Assembly (NCBI RefSeq): GCF_013364275.1
Contig: NZ_CP054932.1
Location: 3,782,001-3,846,000 of the forward strand
Origin: Actinomadura sp. NAK00032
GTDB lineage: Bacteria; Actinomycetota; Actinomycetes; Streptosporangiales; Streptosporangiaceae
Length of the DNA stretch: 64,000 nt
Reading direction: 5' to 3'
The notes below the pieces were generated by a model. The model was not told the origin of the DNA. It worked only from the letters and a program-made list of their open reading frames with translations, and made no database searches. The position numbers were made by a program, and so were the translations under genes. Below, piece after piece: positions 15,101 to 22,511 of this stretch (the first letter of the stretch is position 1; the number at the start of each line of letters is the position of its first letter).

Positions 15101-16596
15101 CGACCGGCAACGCGAAGCGCGAGCACTACCAGATGCTGATCGGCGGAGTCTGGAGCGATGCCGCCGACGGCCGCCGCTTCGACTCGATCAACCCCTTCGA
15201 CGGACACCACTGGGCCGACGTCCCGCTGGCCGGGGACGAGGACGTGGACGCCGCGGTCCACGCCGCCCGCGCCGCGTTCGAGGAAGGCCCCTGGGCGGCG
15301 GCGTCCCCGTCCCAGCGCGCCGCGCTGCTACGCCGCCTCGGCGACCTGATCACTGAGCGCGCCGACGATCTGGCTCGTGTCCAGGTGCTGGAGAACGGCA
15401 AGCTCATCCGTGAGGTCGCCGGGCAGACGCGGGCACTGGCCGGGCACTGCTACTTCTTCGCCGGCATCGCCGAGACCACGCACGGCCACACTCTCGCCAG
15501 CAGCGTCCCGAACATGCACGTCTTCACTGTCCGTGAGCCGCTCGGCGTCGTGGCCGCCATCACCCCGTGGAACAGCCCCCTGGCACTGTTGCTGTGGAAG
15601 CTGTGCCCGGCGCTCGCCGCCGGCAACACGGTGGTCATCAAGCCATCCGAGGTCACCCCCGTCTCCACCCTCCTCCTCGGCCGCCTCATCGAGGAGGCGG
15701 GCTTCCCGGCGGGGGTGGTCAACATCGTCACAGGCGAAGGCGCCACCGGCGCCGCCCTGACCCGGCACCCCGACGTCGACAAGATCGCTTTCACCGGTTC
15801 CACCGCAGTGGGCAGGACCATCGCCGCCACCGCCGCCGAACGCCTCGCCCGCGTCTCGCTCGAACTCGGCGGCAAGTCGCCCAACATCATCTTCCCCGAC
15901 GCCGACCTGCCCAATGCCGTCAACGGCGTCCTTGCCGGAGTCTTCGCCGCCACTGGGCAGACGTGTATGGCCGGATCTCGTGTCCTGGTGCATCAGGACA
16001 TCCATGATGAGTTCGCCACCGCCCTCGTGGAACGCGCCAAGAACATCAAGATCGGTGACCCGCTCGACCCCGAGACCGAGATGGGCACCGTCGCCTGCCT
16101 CTCCCAGCACCGCAAGGTCCTCGACTACATCGAGATCGCCAAGAAGGAGGGCGCCACTCTCCTGACCGGCGGCGGGCGTCCCGCGGATCCCGCCCTGTCG
16201 GAGGGCCTGTTCGTCGAACCGACTGTCTTCTCCGGCGTCACGAACGACATGCGCATCGCCCGGGAGGAGGTTTTCGGTCCAATCGTGGTCCTCATACCGT
16301 TCCGGGACGAAGACCATGCCGTCACGATCGCCAACGACACGCCCTTCGGCCTCGCCGCGGGCGTCTGGACCATCGATGTCGCCCGTGCCCACCGCATGAT
16401 CCGCCGGCTCCGCGCCGGCACGGTCTGGGTGAACAACTACCGAAAGACCAACTACATCGCGCCCTTCGGCGGATTCAAGGACAGCGGCCTCGGACGCGAG
16501 AACGGTCTCGAGGCGATCAACGACTACACCGAGGTGAAGACCGCCTGGATCGACATGGGCAACCAGATCAAGGATCCGTTCAACCCCCGCGCTTAG
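15097..16596 (+). CDS. NAD(P)-dependent aldehyde dehydrogenase
   Basis: A 499-residue aldehyde dehydrogenase. Glu256 (LELGGKSPN) is the general base and Cys290 (GQTCMAGS) the nucleophile; AITPWNSPLALLLWKLCPAL and AFTGSTAVGR form the cofactor site; PFGGFKDSGLGRENG lies near the end. ATG 15097 overlaps the transporter stop as ATGA, so this start is preferred over the frame extension upstream. It is the last gene of the right arm. Its substrate is unclear: the proposed tricarballylate route needs no aldehyde step, so it may process a precursor or by-product. Confidence 0.85.
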   Translation: MTTGNAKREHYQMLIGGVWSDAADGRRFDSINPFDGHHWADVPLAGDEDVDAAVHAARAAFEEGPWAAASPSQRAALLRRLGDLITERADDLARVQVLENGKLIREVAGQTRALAGHCYFFAGIAETTHGHTLASSVPNMHVFTVREPLGVVAAITPWNSPLALLLWKLCPALAAGNTVVIKPSEVTPVSTLLLGRLIEEAGFPAGVVNIVTGEGATGAALTRHPDVDKIAFTGSTAVGRTIAATAAERLARVSLELGGKSPNIIFPDADLPNAVNGVLAGVFAATGQTCMAGSRVLVHQDIHDEFATALVERAKNIKIGDPLDPETEMGTVACLSQHRKVLDYIEIAKKEGATLLTGGGRPADPALSEGLFVEPTVFSGVTNDMRIAREEVFGPIVVLIPFRDEDHAVTIANDTPFGLAAGVWTIDVARAHRMIRRLRAGTVWVNNYRKTNYIAPFGGFKDSGLGRENGLEAINDYTEVKTAWIDMGNQIKDPFNPRA

Positions 16597-16636
16597 AAGG
16601 GAGCTACGGGTCGGCTCTGAGTTCGTTCCAGGCCAA

Positions 16637-17156
16637 GAGCGTGTCTCACGTGGGGAGTTTGGCGAGCTTCTCGTAGCAGGTGATGGTGGCTGCGAGGACG
16701 AGGAAGGCGTTGAACAGGTGGCCGCGGCGTTCGTAGGGACGGTCAGGCGCCGATAGCCGAACGGCCAGGTCAGATGCTCGGCGGAGTTGTACGCCTTGTC
16801 GGCGCGGACTTTCACCGGCCGCCGACGGCGCGGTCCGCGCCGCGACCGGATCGGCGGTAACGCCATCAGCAAGGGTTTGAGCGCGCCTGGCTGTCGTGGA
16901 CTTTGGTCGCGGCCGCGGCCACAACCTCGCGGCCGTCCAAGCGGTGAACCGCCCATGCGCCGTCGGCACCTCCACCCCGGACTCACCCGACAGGTGCCGC
17001 CACGCGCACCCGCTCGCCAGCACGTACACGATCGCGGTGAACACCGCCCGATCGTCCACCGACGCCGTCCCGCCACCCTGCCGACGCGGCGTGAACTCCG
17101 GCACCACCGGCTCGACGATCGCCCACAACTCACCCGGCACCACGTGAGACTCGCTC
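16637..17156 (-). mobile_element. Internally deleted IS5-type insertion sequence
   Basis: Terminal inverted repeats of 17 bases with one mismatch bound the element: GAGCGTGTCTCACGTGG at 16637-16653 and the complement of GAGCGAGTCTCACGTGG at 17140-17156. The span is about 520 bases, shorter than the 800-900 usual for single-gene IS5 relatives. The transposase inside is frameshifted and deleted, so the element cannot move by itself. I see no obvious target-site duplication at the flanks. Confidence 0.75.
16646..17143 (-). pseudogene. IS5-family transposase, frameshifted and deleted
   Basis: The N-terminal part reads cleanly (VPGELWAIVEPVVPEFTPRR, then VDDRAVFTAIVYVLASGCAWR), the DUF4096-type domain of IS5 transposases. 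A second frame then gives a DDE-domain piece (LPPIRSRRGPRRRRPVKVRADKAYN), written here as two overlapping motifs around RSRRGPRRRRP and ADKAYNSAEHL. A third piece gives the C-terminal FNAFLVLAATITCYEKL. The catalytic domain has lost material between the pieces. The gene would start at GTG 17143 or 17140. Confidence 0.75.
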
Positions 17157-17648
17157 TCAGCGCGTGCTTGAGAAGTTGATCTCGGTCGGTGTGGTTTCGT
17201 GATGGAGCACCCCGGGGTGGGGGAGGCCTTAATGCCTGGAAGGCAGCGCCGCCGCAGATCCGCTGAACAGCCCTTATAAGAACCGAAACGCCGCATTCTC
17301 ACTGCGGGAACATTACCCCGCGCGAGTACGAAGAGGCGTTCTACCGGTCACGCGGCACAGCGTCCCGGACCGGCTGGGAATCAACGATCTCCGCCCCGTC
17401 GTCGGGCTTTGGGCCGTGGAAGGGGCGGACGAGAAGGGCCGACCGCCTTCCGATGTGGCGGCGCCGCGGAGTCCAGTTGCTGCCGATGCGAGCCAGGCAG
17501 GGGGCGGTGTATTGGGGTACCGGCTCGGTCGCACTGGACCGGGAGGGTGACGACCGTGTTCGTGTCCCTTCGTTGGCTTCCGAGGAGCGAATCAGATGAA
17601 GGGGGCCGAGATATCGGTGCTGCGGGAGCGGCCGGTAGCGCAGAACGA
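17157..17648. other. Non-coding gap between the IS remnant and a LysR gene
   Basis: About 490 bases with several short frames, none with both a ribosome binding site and a recognisable family. One plus-strand stretch near 17305-17345 reads LREHYPAREYEEAFYRSRG but matches nothing I can name. It is likely decayed DNA next to the insertion sequence. Confidence 0.4.
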
Positions 17649-18536
17649 TCAGGTTGCGGTGCGGCCGGGCCCTGCCGTCAGGTGCCGGGCCCAGGGGGTA
17701 CCGGCGGCCGCGGCCAGCACCAGCCGTTCATGGGGCGGTTCCGGTCCGACTGGGCGCCAGACGAGGTCTGGATCATCGGCCGAGCTGCTCCAGGTCCGGA
17801 GAGCGACCAGAGCATCATCGCCGATGAGCCTGTGGCGGAACAGCGTATGGCTGCCGTGATCGTCGGGGACCGTGTCAGGGGTCCAGCCGTGTTCGCGCAG
17901 ACGCTTGAGAACGGCGGCCGCGTACCCGGGGGCGCGTTCCGACGGGAACCACAGCAGTCGCTGACCGCACAGGTCGGACCAGGTCAGTCTCGACCGGTCG
18001 GCGAGGGGGTGGCGGCCGTGCAGGACGATGCCCAGCGGCTCGTTGCCGACCGTTCGCAGCCGGAGGCCCGAGGTGTCCGCCGGCATGCGCAGGATTCCGA
18101 AGGCCAGGGAAGCCCCGAGGAGTAGATCGCGTTGCAGGCAGGAGTCGACCCGCTGGTAGGCGGGTCGACGCCGCCGGTCGGGCGTGATGGCGTGCTCCGC
18201 CGCGGCCAGCACGGACTGCGGCACGCCCCGGCATACGCCGACGGTCACCGCCGGGGCCTCGGCGCGTGCTGCCGAGACGGACGAGCTCAACTCGCCCAGC
18301 GCCCGGTTGACGCCGTCCAGCAGAAGCCGTCCTGCCTCGGTCAGCTCCATCCCCTGGGGCAGACGCCGGAAGAGTTGCGTGCCGACGCGTCGCTCCAGCG
18401 TCCGGATCTGCTGGCTGAGGCTGGGCTGAGCGATGCGCAGACGCCGGGCCGCCTCGGTGACGGTGCCGGCTTCGGCGACAACGGCGAAGTACCGCAGGTG
18501 CCGCAACTCCACGCCGGAAAGCTGGTCCACGCCCAA
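17649..18536 (-). CDS. LysR-type transcriptional regulator
   Basis: A 295-residue LysR regulator. Its N-terminal helix-turn-helix is textbook: ELRHLRYFAVVAEAGTVTEA, then ARRLRIAQPSLSQQIRTLER and GTQLFRRLPQGMELTEAG. A substrate-binding domain follows (VTVGVCRGVPQSV, GILRMPADTSGLRLRTV, DDHGSHTLFRHRLIGDDALVAL). It is divergent from the small YciI-family gene at 18633, with an inverted repeat in between, so YciI and itself are the likely targets. The inducer is unknown. Confidence 0.85.
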   Translation of the reverse strand: MGVDQLSGVELRHLRYFAVVAEAGTVTEAARRLRIAQPSLSQQIRTLERRVGTQLFRRLPQGMELTEAGRLLLDGVNRALGELSSSVSAARAEAPAVTVGVCRGVPQSVLAAAEHAITPDRRRRPAYQRVDSCLQRDLLLGASLAFGILRMPADTSGLRLRTVGNEPLGIVLHGRHPLADRSRLTWSDLCGQRLLWFPSERAPGYAAAVLKRLREHGWTPDTVPDDHGSHTLFRHRLIGDDALVALRTWSSSADDPDLVWRPVGPEPPHERLVLAAAAGTPWARHLTAGPGRTAT

Positions 18537-18559
18537 CTCACCCGCTCTGGCCAGCGCCC

Positions 18560-18575
18560 ATAGGAGCCAGCCTAT
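18560..18575. promoter_or_regulatory. Candidate LysR box in the lysR/yciI divergent promoter
   Basis: ATAGG (18560-18564) and CCTAT (18571-18575) form an inverted repeat with a 6-base spacer. It lies 24 bases before the LysR start codon and 58 bases before the YciI start. It has the general form of a LysR box. Confidence 0.45.
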
Positions 18576-18632
18576 ACCGGGGGAGCATGCCGGTCTTGGT
18601 TTCGGCGGGGCAGCCTGCCGTTAACTTGGGGC

Positions 18633-18923
18633 ATGTATGTGATCGTGCTCAGGTACCTCGCCCCCCTTGATGTCATCGACGCGCTCAAGGATGCCCACTA
18701 TGCCAACCCCGCCGGCGTGTTCGCCAAGGGAATGGTGCGCTTCGCGGGCCCGCTGGTGCCCCGCACCGGCGGGCTGATCATCGCGGAGGGCGAACCGTCG
18801 GCGATCGAGGCGGCCGTCGCCTCCGACCCGTTCATCACCCAGGGCGCGGCCACCGCCGACATCTTCCGGTTCGAACCCACCTGGACGTCGGGGAAGGCCG
18901 CCGCGGCGCCGAGCGCCCCTTGA
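18633..18923 (+). CDS. YciI-family protein
   Basis: A 96-residue YCII-related protein of the dimeric alpha/beta ferredoxin-like fold. The family pattern is visible: an opening strand MYVIVLRYLAPLD, the middle KGMVRFAGPLVPRTGGLIIAEG and the late motif AVASDPFITQGAATADIFRFEP. Family members act as small enzymes or regulators acting on aromatic or catabolic intermediates; no catalytic assignment is safe here. It is transcribed away from a LysR regulator that probably controls it. Confidence 0.72.
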   Translation: MYVIVLRYLAPLDVIDALKDAHYANPAGVFAKGMVRFAGPLVPRTGGLIIAEGEPSAIEAAVASDPFITQGAATADIFRFEPTWTSGKAAAAPSAP

Positions 18924-19188
18924 CGAGCGCGGACATAGGGCCTGGGCCCGAGATGCTCCGGTAGCGAGGGCTGCGCCATGCCGACGAACCCGGGGACGTG
19001 CTCGGGCTTGCGCTCACACCCGCGCCGACGGAGCCGCCGGCGCGGGTGGTCGTCGCCCATTATCGGGAGGCCCCATGCAGGGGTGCGCGTGGCGTCGAAC
19101 AGCAGGCCCTTGGGATGCAGGGGCCGGTGGAGCAGGCGCGCGGCCAGGGCGAAGGGCCGCGCGAACACCTCGGTGACCGCCCGGGTGA
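18924..19188. other. Decayed sequence between yciI and the pentapeptide remnant
   Basis: No intact gene. On the minus strand around 19060-19168 a short stretch reads FARPFALAARLLHRPLHPKG followed by LLFDATRTPAWG. It resembles the N-terminus of some uncharacterised actinobacterial proteins, but runs out quickly and is too short to name. Confidence 0.3.
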
Positions 19189-19620
19189 CCAGCTGTTGCC
19201 CCGGATCCCCGCGAAGAACACCAGGTCCGCCTCACCGCCCAACGCCTCCTCACCATCCATCTCCAGCCCACCGCCCAACATCACCACTGGGCGGACATCT
19301 CCCTGGACCTGACAGGCGCCACCCTCACCGACTTCACCCTGACCAACTGCACCGTCCACCACGCCGACTTCTCCCACACGGCCTTCTCGGGGAACGCCTG
19401 GTTCCGCGCGACGACTTTCTCCGGGGACGCCGGATTCAACGGGGCGACCTTCTCCAGAGGCTTTGTTCGACGGGGCGACGAAGCTGGGGTCGAGATGACG
19501 TCGGCCACCGTGGCGGATGCTTTCAGCGGGCATGTGCCGCCGCCGGGTCGGCGGATCAAGCCGCCCGAAGGGGGCGCGGGTCGCTTCGGTCGAAGTCCTG
19601 CGCCCGCGAACGGCTCCTGA
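19189..19620 (+). pseudogene. Pentapeptide-repeat protein remnant
   Basis: The plus-strand frame has the run-up common in actinobacterial pentapeptide proteins (EHQVRLTAQRLLTIHL, then HHWADISLDLTGATLTDFTL). Degenerate A(D/N)(L/F)xx repeats follow: TNCTVHHADFSHTAFSGNAW and FRATTFSGDAGFNGATFS. The repeat stops abruptly and the frame continues as unrelated sequence to TGA at 19618-19620. An in-frame stop at 19186 and no start codon with an RBS cut it off upstream, so it is a fragment of a larger gene. Confidence 0.6.
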
Positions 19621-19892
19621 GCACTGCTCCACCGGATTGTGCTCAGAAACGATCCTTTTCCAACACACCAGCGGGCCAGCACTGATTGTTACCGGCCGGA
19701 TCCGGGCAGCGTTAAGGCGGGGCCGTCGGTGAACGCCGGGTACGGCAGGTGCGTCTGACTGGCGCGGGGTTGGAATCGCAGAAGAGCCGGGCGGGTTGCG
19801 GCGGGCGGCGCGGCTCGTCCCGGTGTGGGTCGTGCAAGAGGTAATCAAAGTTCTTATCCGCGCGACTCGAAACACGGGCGTGCCGGTAAGTC

Positions 19893-20324
19893 TCACCCAG
19901 TTGGCCACATCTGTGCGAGGTACCGTTCTCCGCCGTCCTCGGCGCTGGTGCCGCTGTCACGGCCGTATCCGCTGATCCGCACGTAGTACTTGCCCGGCTC
20001 GACGCTGATCACCTCGGGTTCGAACCCGCCGCCGCCTTCGTTGACGCCGAGCGAGCCGCTGGAGACGTTCAGCAGGAATGTGCCTTCGACGTCGGGCAGC
20101 GGCTCGGGGGTGGGGGGTTCGCTGTCCCAGGCTTCGAGGAGCAGAGGGTAGGCGACCTGGTCGGGGTCGGCGACGCGGATGGTGATTTCGTGCTCGCAAG
20201 CGCCGAACCAGCCGTGTGGTGACGGCTGTGGGACCGGTCCGTAGTCGTACTCGGCGTCGACGCCGATGCCGAAGATCTCGGGGTCGGCACTGGCGCGGTA
20301 TTCGGCAGAGTTGTTTGCGGGCAT
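19893..20324 (-). CDS. Hypothetical 143-residue protein, candidate immunity protein
   Basis: An acidic soluble protein with no family I recognise and no signal peptide. The reading frame looks real: it has Tyr, Trp and Phe spread through it (EYDYGPVPQPSPHGWFG, YPLLLEAWDSE, VEPGKYYVRISGYGRD) and a beta-strand pattern. It starts 66 bases after the stop of a NucA/NucB nuclease-domain remnant on the same strand. That order, toxin domain then small acidic gene, is the standard layout of polymorphic toxin and immunity pairs, so an immunity role is a reasonable guess from position only. Confidence 0.6.
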   Translation of the reverse strand: MPANNSAEYRASADPEIFGIGVDAEYDYGPVPQPSPHGWFGACEHEITIRVADPDQVAYPLLLEAWDSEPPTPEPLPDVEGTFLLNVSSGSLGVNEGGGGFEPEVISVEPGKYYVRISGYGRDSGTSAEDGGERYLAQMWPTG

Positions 20325-20390
20325 GGCATGGCCTCCCCGGGTTGGCGGGGGCAGGACCTAGGCCCTGCCCCCGCCAATCATCCAGTACGG

Positions 20391-20798
20391 TTACGGATTT
20401 CCGCAGGCGTCGTCGTCCTGGTTGGGAACGTCAGGCTCATCGCCGGGGTCGCCGGCCGCGGCTCGGGGCGTTGACGCCGTTCCTTGGGTAACCGGCGCTT
20501 GGGGAGTACGGACCTTGATGTGGTAGGGGTCCATGTTGAGGATCCGGTCGTTGTTGTAGAACGAGCACAGCACACGCCCCGCCGCTTCGTTCTGCGGACC
20601 GCATAGTGGCAGCACTGAGTACATGTCCTGGTACTTGGGTCCTCCGAGGTCGTCGTTGTATTCGGCCATCGACCGGGCGACGCCTTCGTAGGTGGTGCGG
20701 AACGGGAACTCATCGCACTGCTCCTTCCAGCCGGGGAACCACTTGTCGCATGCTTTGGCGGCTTCGCGGTAGTTGCGGTCGTAGCGCAGCCGGTTCTT
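20391..20798 (-). pseudogene. NucA/NucB-type nuclease domain, N-terminally truncated
   Basis: In one minus-strand frame, residues run YDRNYREAAKACDKWFPGW, KEQCDEFPFRTTYEGVARS, then CGPQNEAAGRVLCSFYNNDR and ILNMDPYHIKV. This fits the DNase NucA/NucB domain (CDEYPFASTxEG ... N.xGxxLxxFYxxxR ... DPFxV). A TAG codon (complement of 20799-20801) stops the frame directly upstream and no credible start codon precedes the domain; only the last 92 residues have an ATG (20669). In actinomycetes such domains often form the C-terminal toxin of large secreted proteins, so this is probably the orphaned tip of one. Confidence 0.65.
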
Positions 20799-20806
20799 CT
20801 AGGCGT

Positions 20807-20995
20807 CCGGCAAGGACGCCGAGTGCGCAGAGCTGCACACCCGATCGCTGCACGAGGCGATCGACACCACCATCCCCGGCGGCCGCCTGGTCTTCCACGT
20901 CTTCGCCGCCCTGGCCGAGTTCATCCGCCGTGCGGGGCACCAACGATTGCCTGGCCGCCGCCCGCGCCCGCGGGCAGGATGTCCGGTCCGGGTAG
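20807..20995 (+). pseudogene. Serine recombinase (resolvase) remnant
   Basis: The plus strand reads RSLHEAIDTTIPGGRLVFHV then FAALAEFIRR, the conserved part of the resolvase/invertase catalytic domain (usually SLTEGIDTTTPGGKLVFHVFAALAEF). The frame shifts near 20932 and resumes as RGTNDCLAAARARGQ, which fits the following ERTxAGLAAARARGR stretch. Loss of about eight bases would explain the shift. Both ends of the gene are missing. It abuts the cut edge of the NucA/NucB domain on the other strand. Confidence 0.7.
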
Positions 20996-21350
20996 CTGCC
21001 AGGAGGCTCGGTAGCAGGCTGGCGGGTTCGTCTGGAAACGGGCGGGTCGAAGCCCAGCGTCAAAGGCCCTTAGGGGGAGCGACGGTGCGGTCCGCAGCAT
21101 GAAGCGAAGCCTGCGGCGTCGTGCGATGCTCCTCCGCGAGTACCTGATTCACTCCAACGGCCATGGACCGCACCAGATGCCCGGCACCAACGACCTCCGG
21201 ACATCGAAACGCAGCCTGTCCGCGACGTGTCGGACCTGCGATCCAGCCGCCGAGAACACGCTGTCACGGGCGTGGTCAGCGAGTATCACCGCGCCGCATA
21301 AGCCCAGCTCAGACCATGTAACTCACGATTCGAGCGGCACATCCGGGGGT
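20996..21350. other. Gap before the RiPP-type cluster, no supported gene
   Basis: About 355 bases. Minus-strand frames contain short plausible peptides (for example FSAAGSQVRHVADRL) interrupted by stops, which suggests more decayed mobile DNA, but nothing can be named. Confidence 0.35.
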
Positions 21351-21382
21351 GGACAGACGTATTGTCCGACGATGTACTGTCC
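21351..21382. promoter_or_regulatory. Repeats ahead of the EgtD-like methyltransferase gene
   Basis: GGACA (21351-21355) and TGTCC (21363-21367) form an inverted repeat, and a second TGTCC follows at 21378-21382 within GTATTGTCCG/GTACTGTCCG direct repeats. The block lies just upstream of ATG 21389 and may be an operator and promoter for the cluster. Confidence 0.35.
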
Positions 21383-21388
21383 GCCGTG

Positions 21389-22399
21389 ATGGATGTACAA
21401 CAGCATTCCGTGTCGCCGCGCGACGACTTCTATCGCACCTACTCGGCGGCACAGGTCGATGCCATCGTCGACTCGCTCGTTCAGCGTGGCGAGTTCCCGT
21501 ACGAACTGACCTACCTCGGCGATGGCAGCGAGATGTGGCGGGAGGCCGAAACACCGTCCGATGCCGAGCACTCGCCGATGCTGAGCGATTTCGACACGCT
21601 CCTGACGAGCCACGCCGCCCGGCTCCTCGCCGTCGCGCCGTCAGCTTCACCGGTCCGGATCGTCGACCTCGGACCGGGGACGACGCGTCCGGTGCGCGGG
21701 CTGATCCGCCACCTGCTGGACGAGTCCCGCCTGGCCGGCTACCGCGCGATCGACATCAGCGCGCAGATCCTCGAACTGGCCAGGCAGAACCTCGGAAATG
21801 ACTTCCCCGGTCACGCGGGACGCTTCGAGCTGTGCCGCGGCGATTTCACCGGTCCCGATCTCGCCCGCGTTCTCGCCGCCGAAGGCGACGGCGCCGATAC
21901 CGTTCGTTTCGTCGTCCTGGCCGGTGGGACGCTTTACAACTTTGCCGACCCGGCCCGGGTTCTGCGACACGTATGCCATTCCTTGCGCGATGACGACGCG
22001 CTGCTGTTGACGCTGCGCATCGACACCGGTGTCGACCGGCCTCCCTTCATGGACCAGATCAGCGTCGGCGGCCCGTACAAGCCCCAGCAACTGGCGGGAC
22101 TGGACCTGCTCGCCGTCGACCGCTCCTGGTACGTCACCGAAACCGGGTTCGACCGTGACCGCAGCGATGTCTTTGTCCGGGTGCGGTTCCTCGAGCCGGT
22201 CACCGTGACCTTCGCGGTCGGAGACGACCAGAGGGCGGTCGCGTTCGAGCCGGGCGACACCGTGCTCGTCTGGCGCTACCTCTACCACGACGCCGCGGCG
22301 GTGGCCGACCAGCTCGGCCGCTGCGGGCTGCGGGTCCGCCTGTTCGAACACGGCCAGGACAAGCAAGTGGTCCTCGTCGCCGCAACGCCCGCCCGCTGA
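21389..22399 (+). CDS. EgtD-like SAM-dependent methyltransferase of the RiPP-type cluster
   Basis: A 336-residue class I methyltransferase that resembles the histidine-specific EgtD family. SAM motif I is RIVDLGPGTTRPVRGLIRHL and the acidic loop is YRAIDISAQILELARQNLG. CRGDFTGPDL, VLAGGTLYNF and the late substrate-domain strand pattern follow EgtD spacing. True EgtD makes hercynine for ergothioneine, but no other egt genes are nearby; a precursor candidate, YcaO and TfuA follow instead, so a peptide is a more likely substrate. ATG 21389 is preferred; a TTG at 21362 would add nine residues. No clear ribosome binding site precedes either start. Confidence 0.7.
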   Translation: MDVQQHSVSPRDDFYRTYSAAQVDAIVDSLVQRGEFPYELTYLGDGSEMWREAETPSDAEHSPMLSDFDTLLTSHAARLLAVAPSASPVRIVDLGPGTTRPVRGLIRHLLDESRLAGYRAIDISAQILELARQNLGNDFPGHAGRFELCRGDFTGPDLARVLAAEGDGADTVRFVVLAGGTLYNFADPARVLRHVCHSLRDDDALLLTLRIDTGVDRPPFMDQISVGGPYKPQQLAGLDLLAVDRSWYVTETGFDRDRSDVFVRVRFLEPVTVTFAVGDDQRAVAFEPGDTVLVWRYLYHDAAAVADQLGRCGLRVRLFEHGQDKQVVLVAATPAR

Positions 22400-22428
22400 C
22401 CAGGGATCCGGGCGGTCGGACGGATCAA

Positions 22429-22484
22429 GATCTTTTCAAGAAGATCAGATGTGGTTACGCTCAGCGCGGGATCGCTGCAGCGAT
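22429..22484 (+). promoter_or_regulatory. Promoter and palindromes ahead of the precursor-peptide gene
   Basis: The 112-base gap holds an inverted repeat GATCTT-N6-AAGATC (22429-22446) and a perfect 14-base palindrome ATCGCTGCAGCGAT (22471-22484). TTTTCA (22433-22438) and TACGCT (22456-22461) are 17 bases apart and could be -35 and -10 boxes, with the first repeat over the -35. The AT-rich stretch stands out in this genome. A separate strong promoter would let the precursor outproduce its enzymes. Confidence 0.4.
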
Positions 22485-22511
22485 ACCGGCCGACGACAGA
22501 AGGGTTGGCAC

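Noticed and set aside
17305..17460. An additional transposase tail (AREYEEAFYRSRG)
   Set aside because: The stretch is too short and matches no transposase ending closely enough.
21389..22399. Ergothioneine biosynthesis
   Set aside because: No egtA, egtB, egtC or egtE partners are nearby, and the gene is followed by a peptide, YcaO and TfuA.
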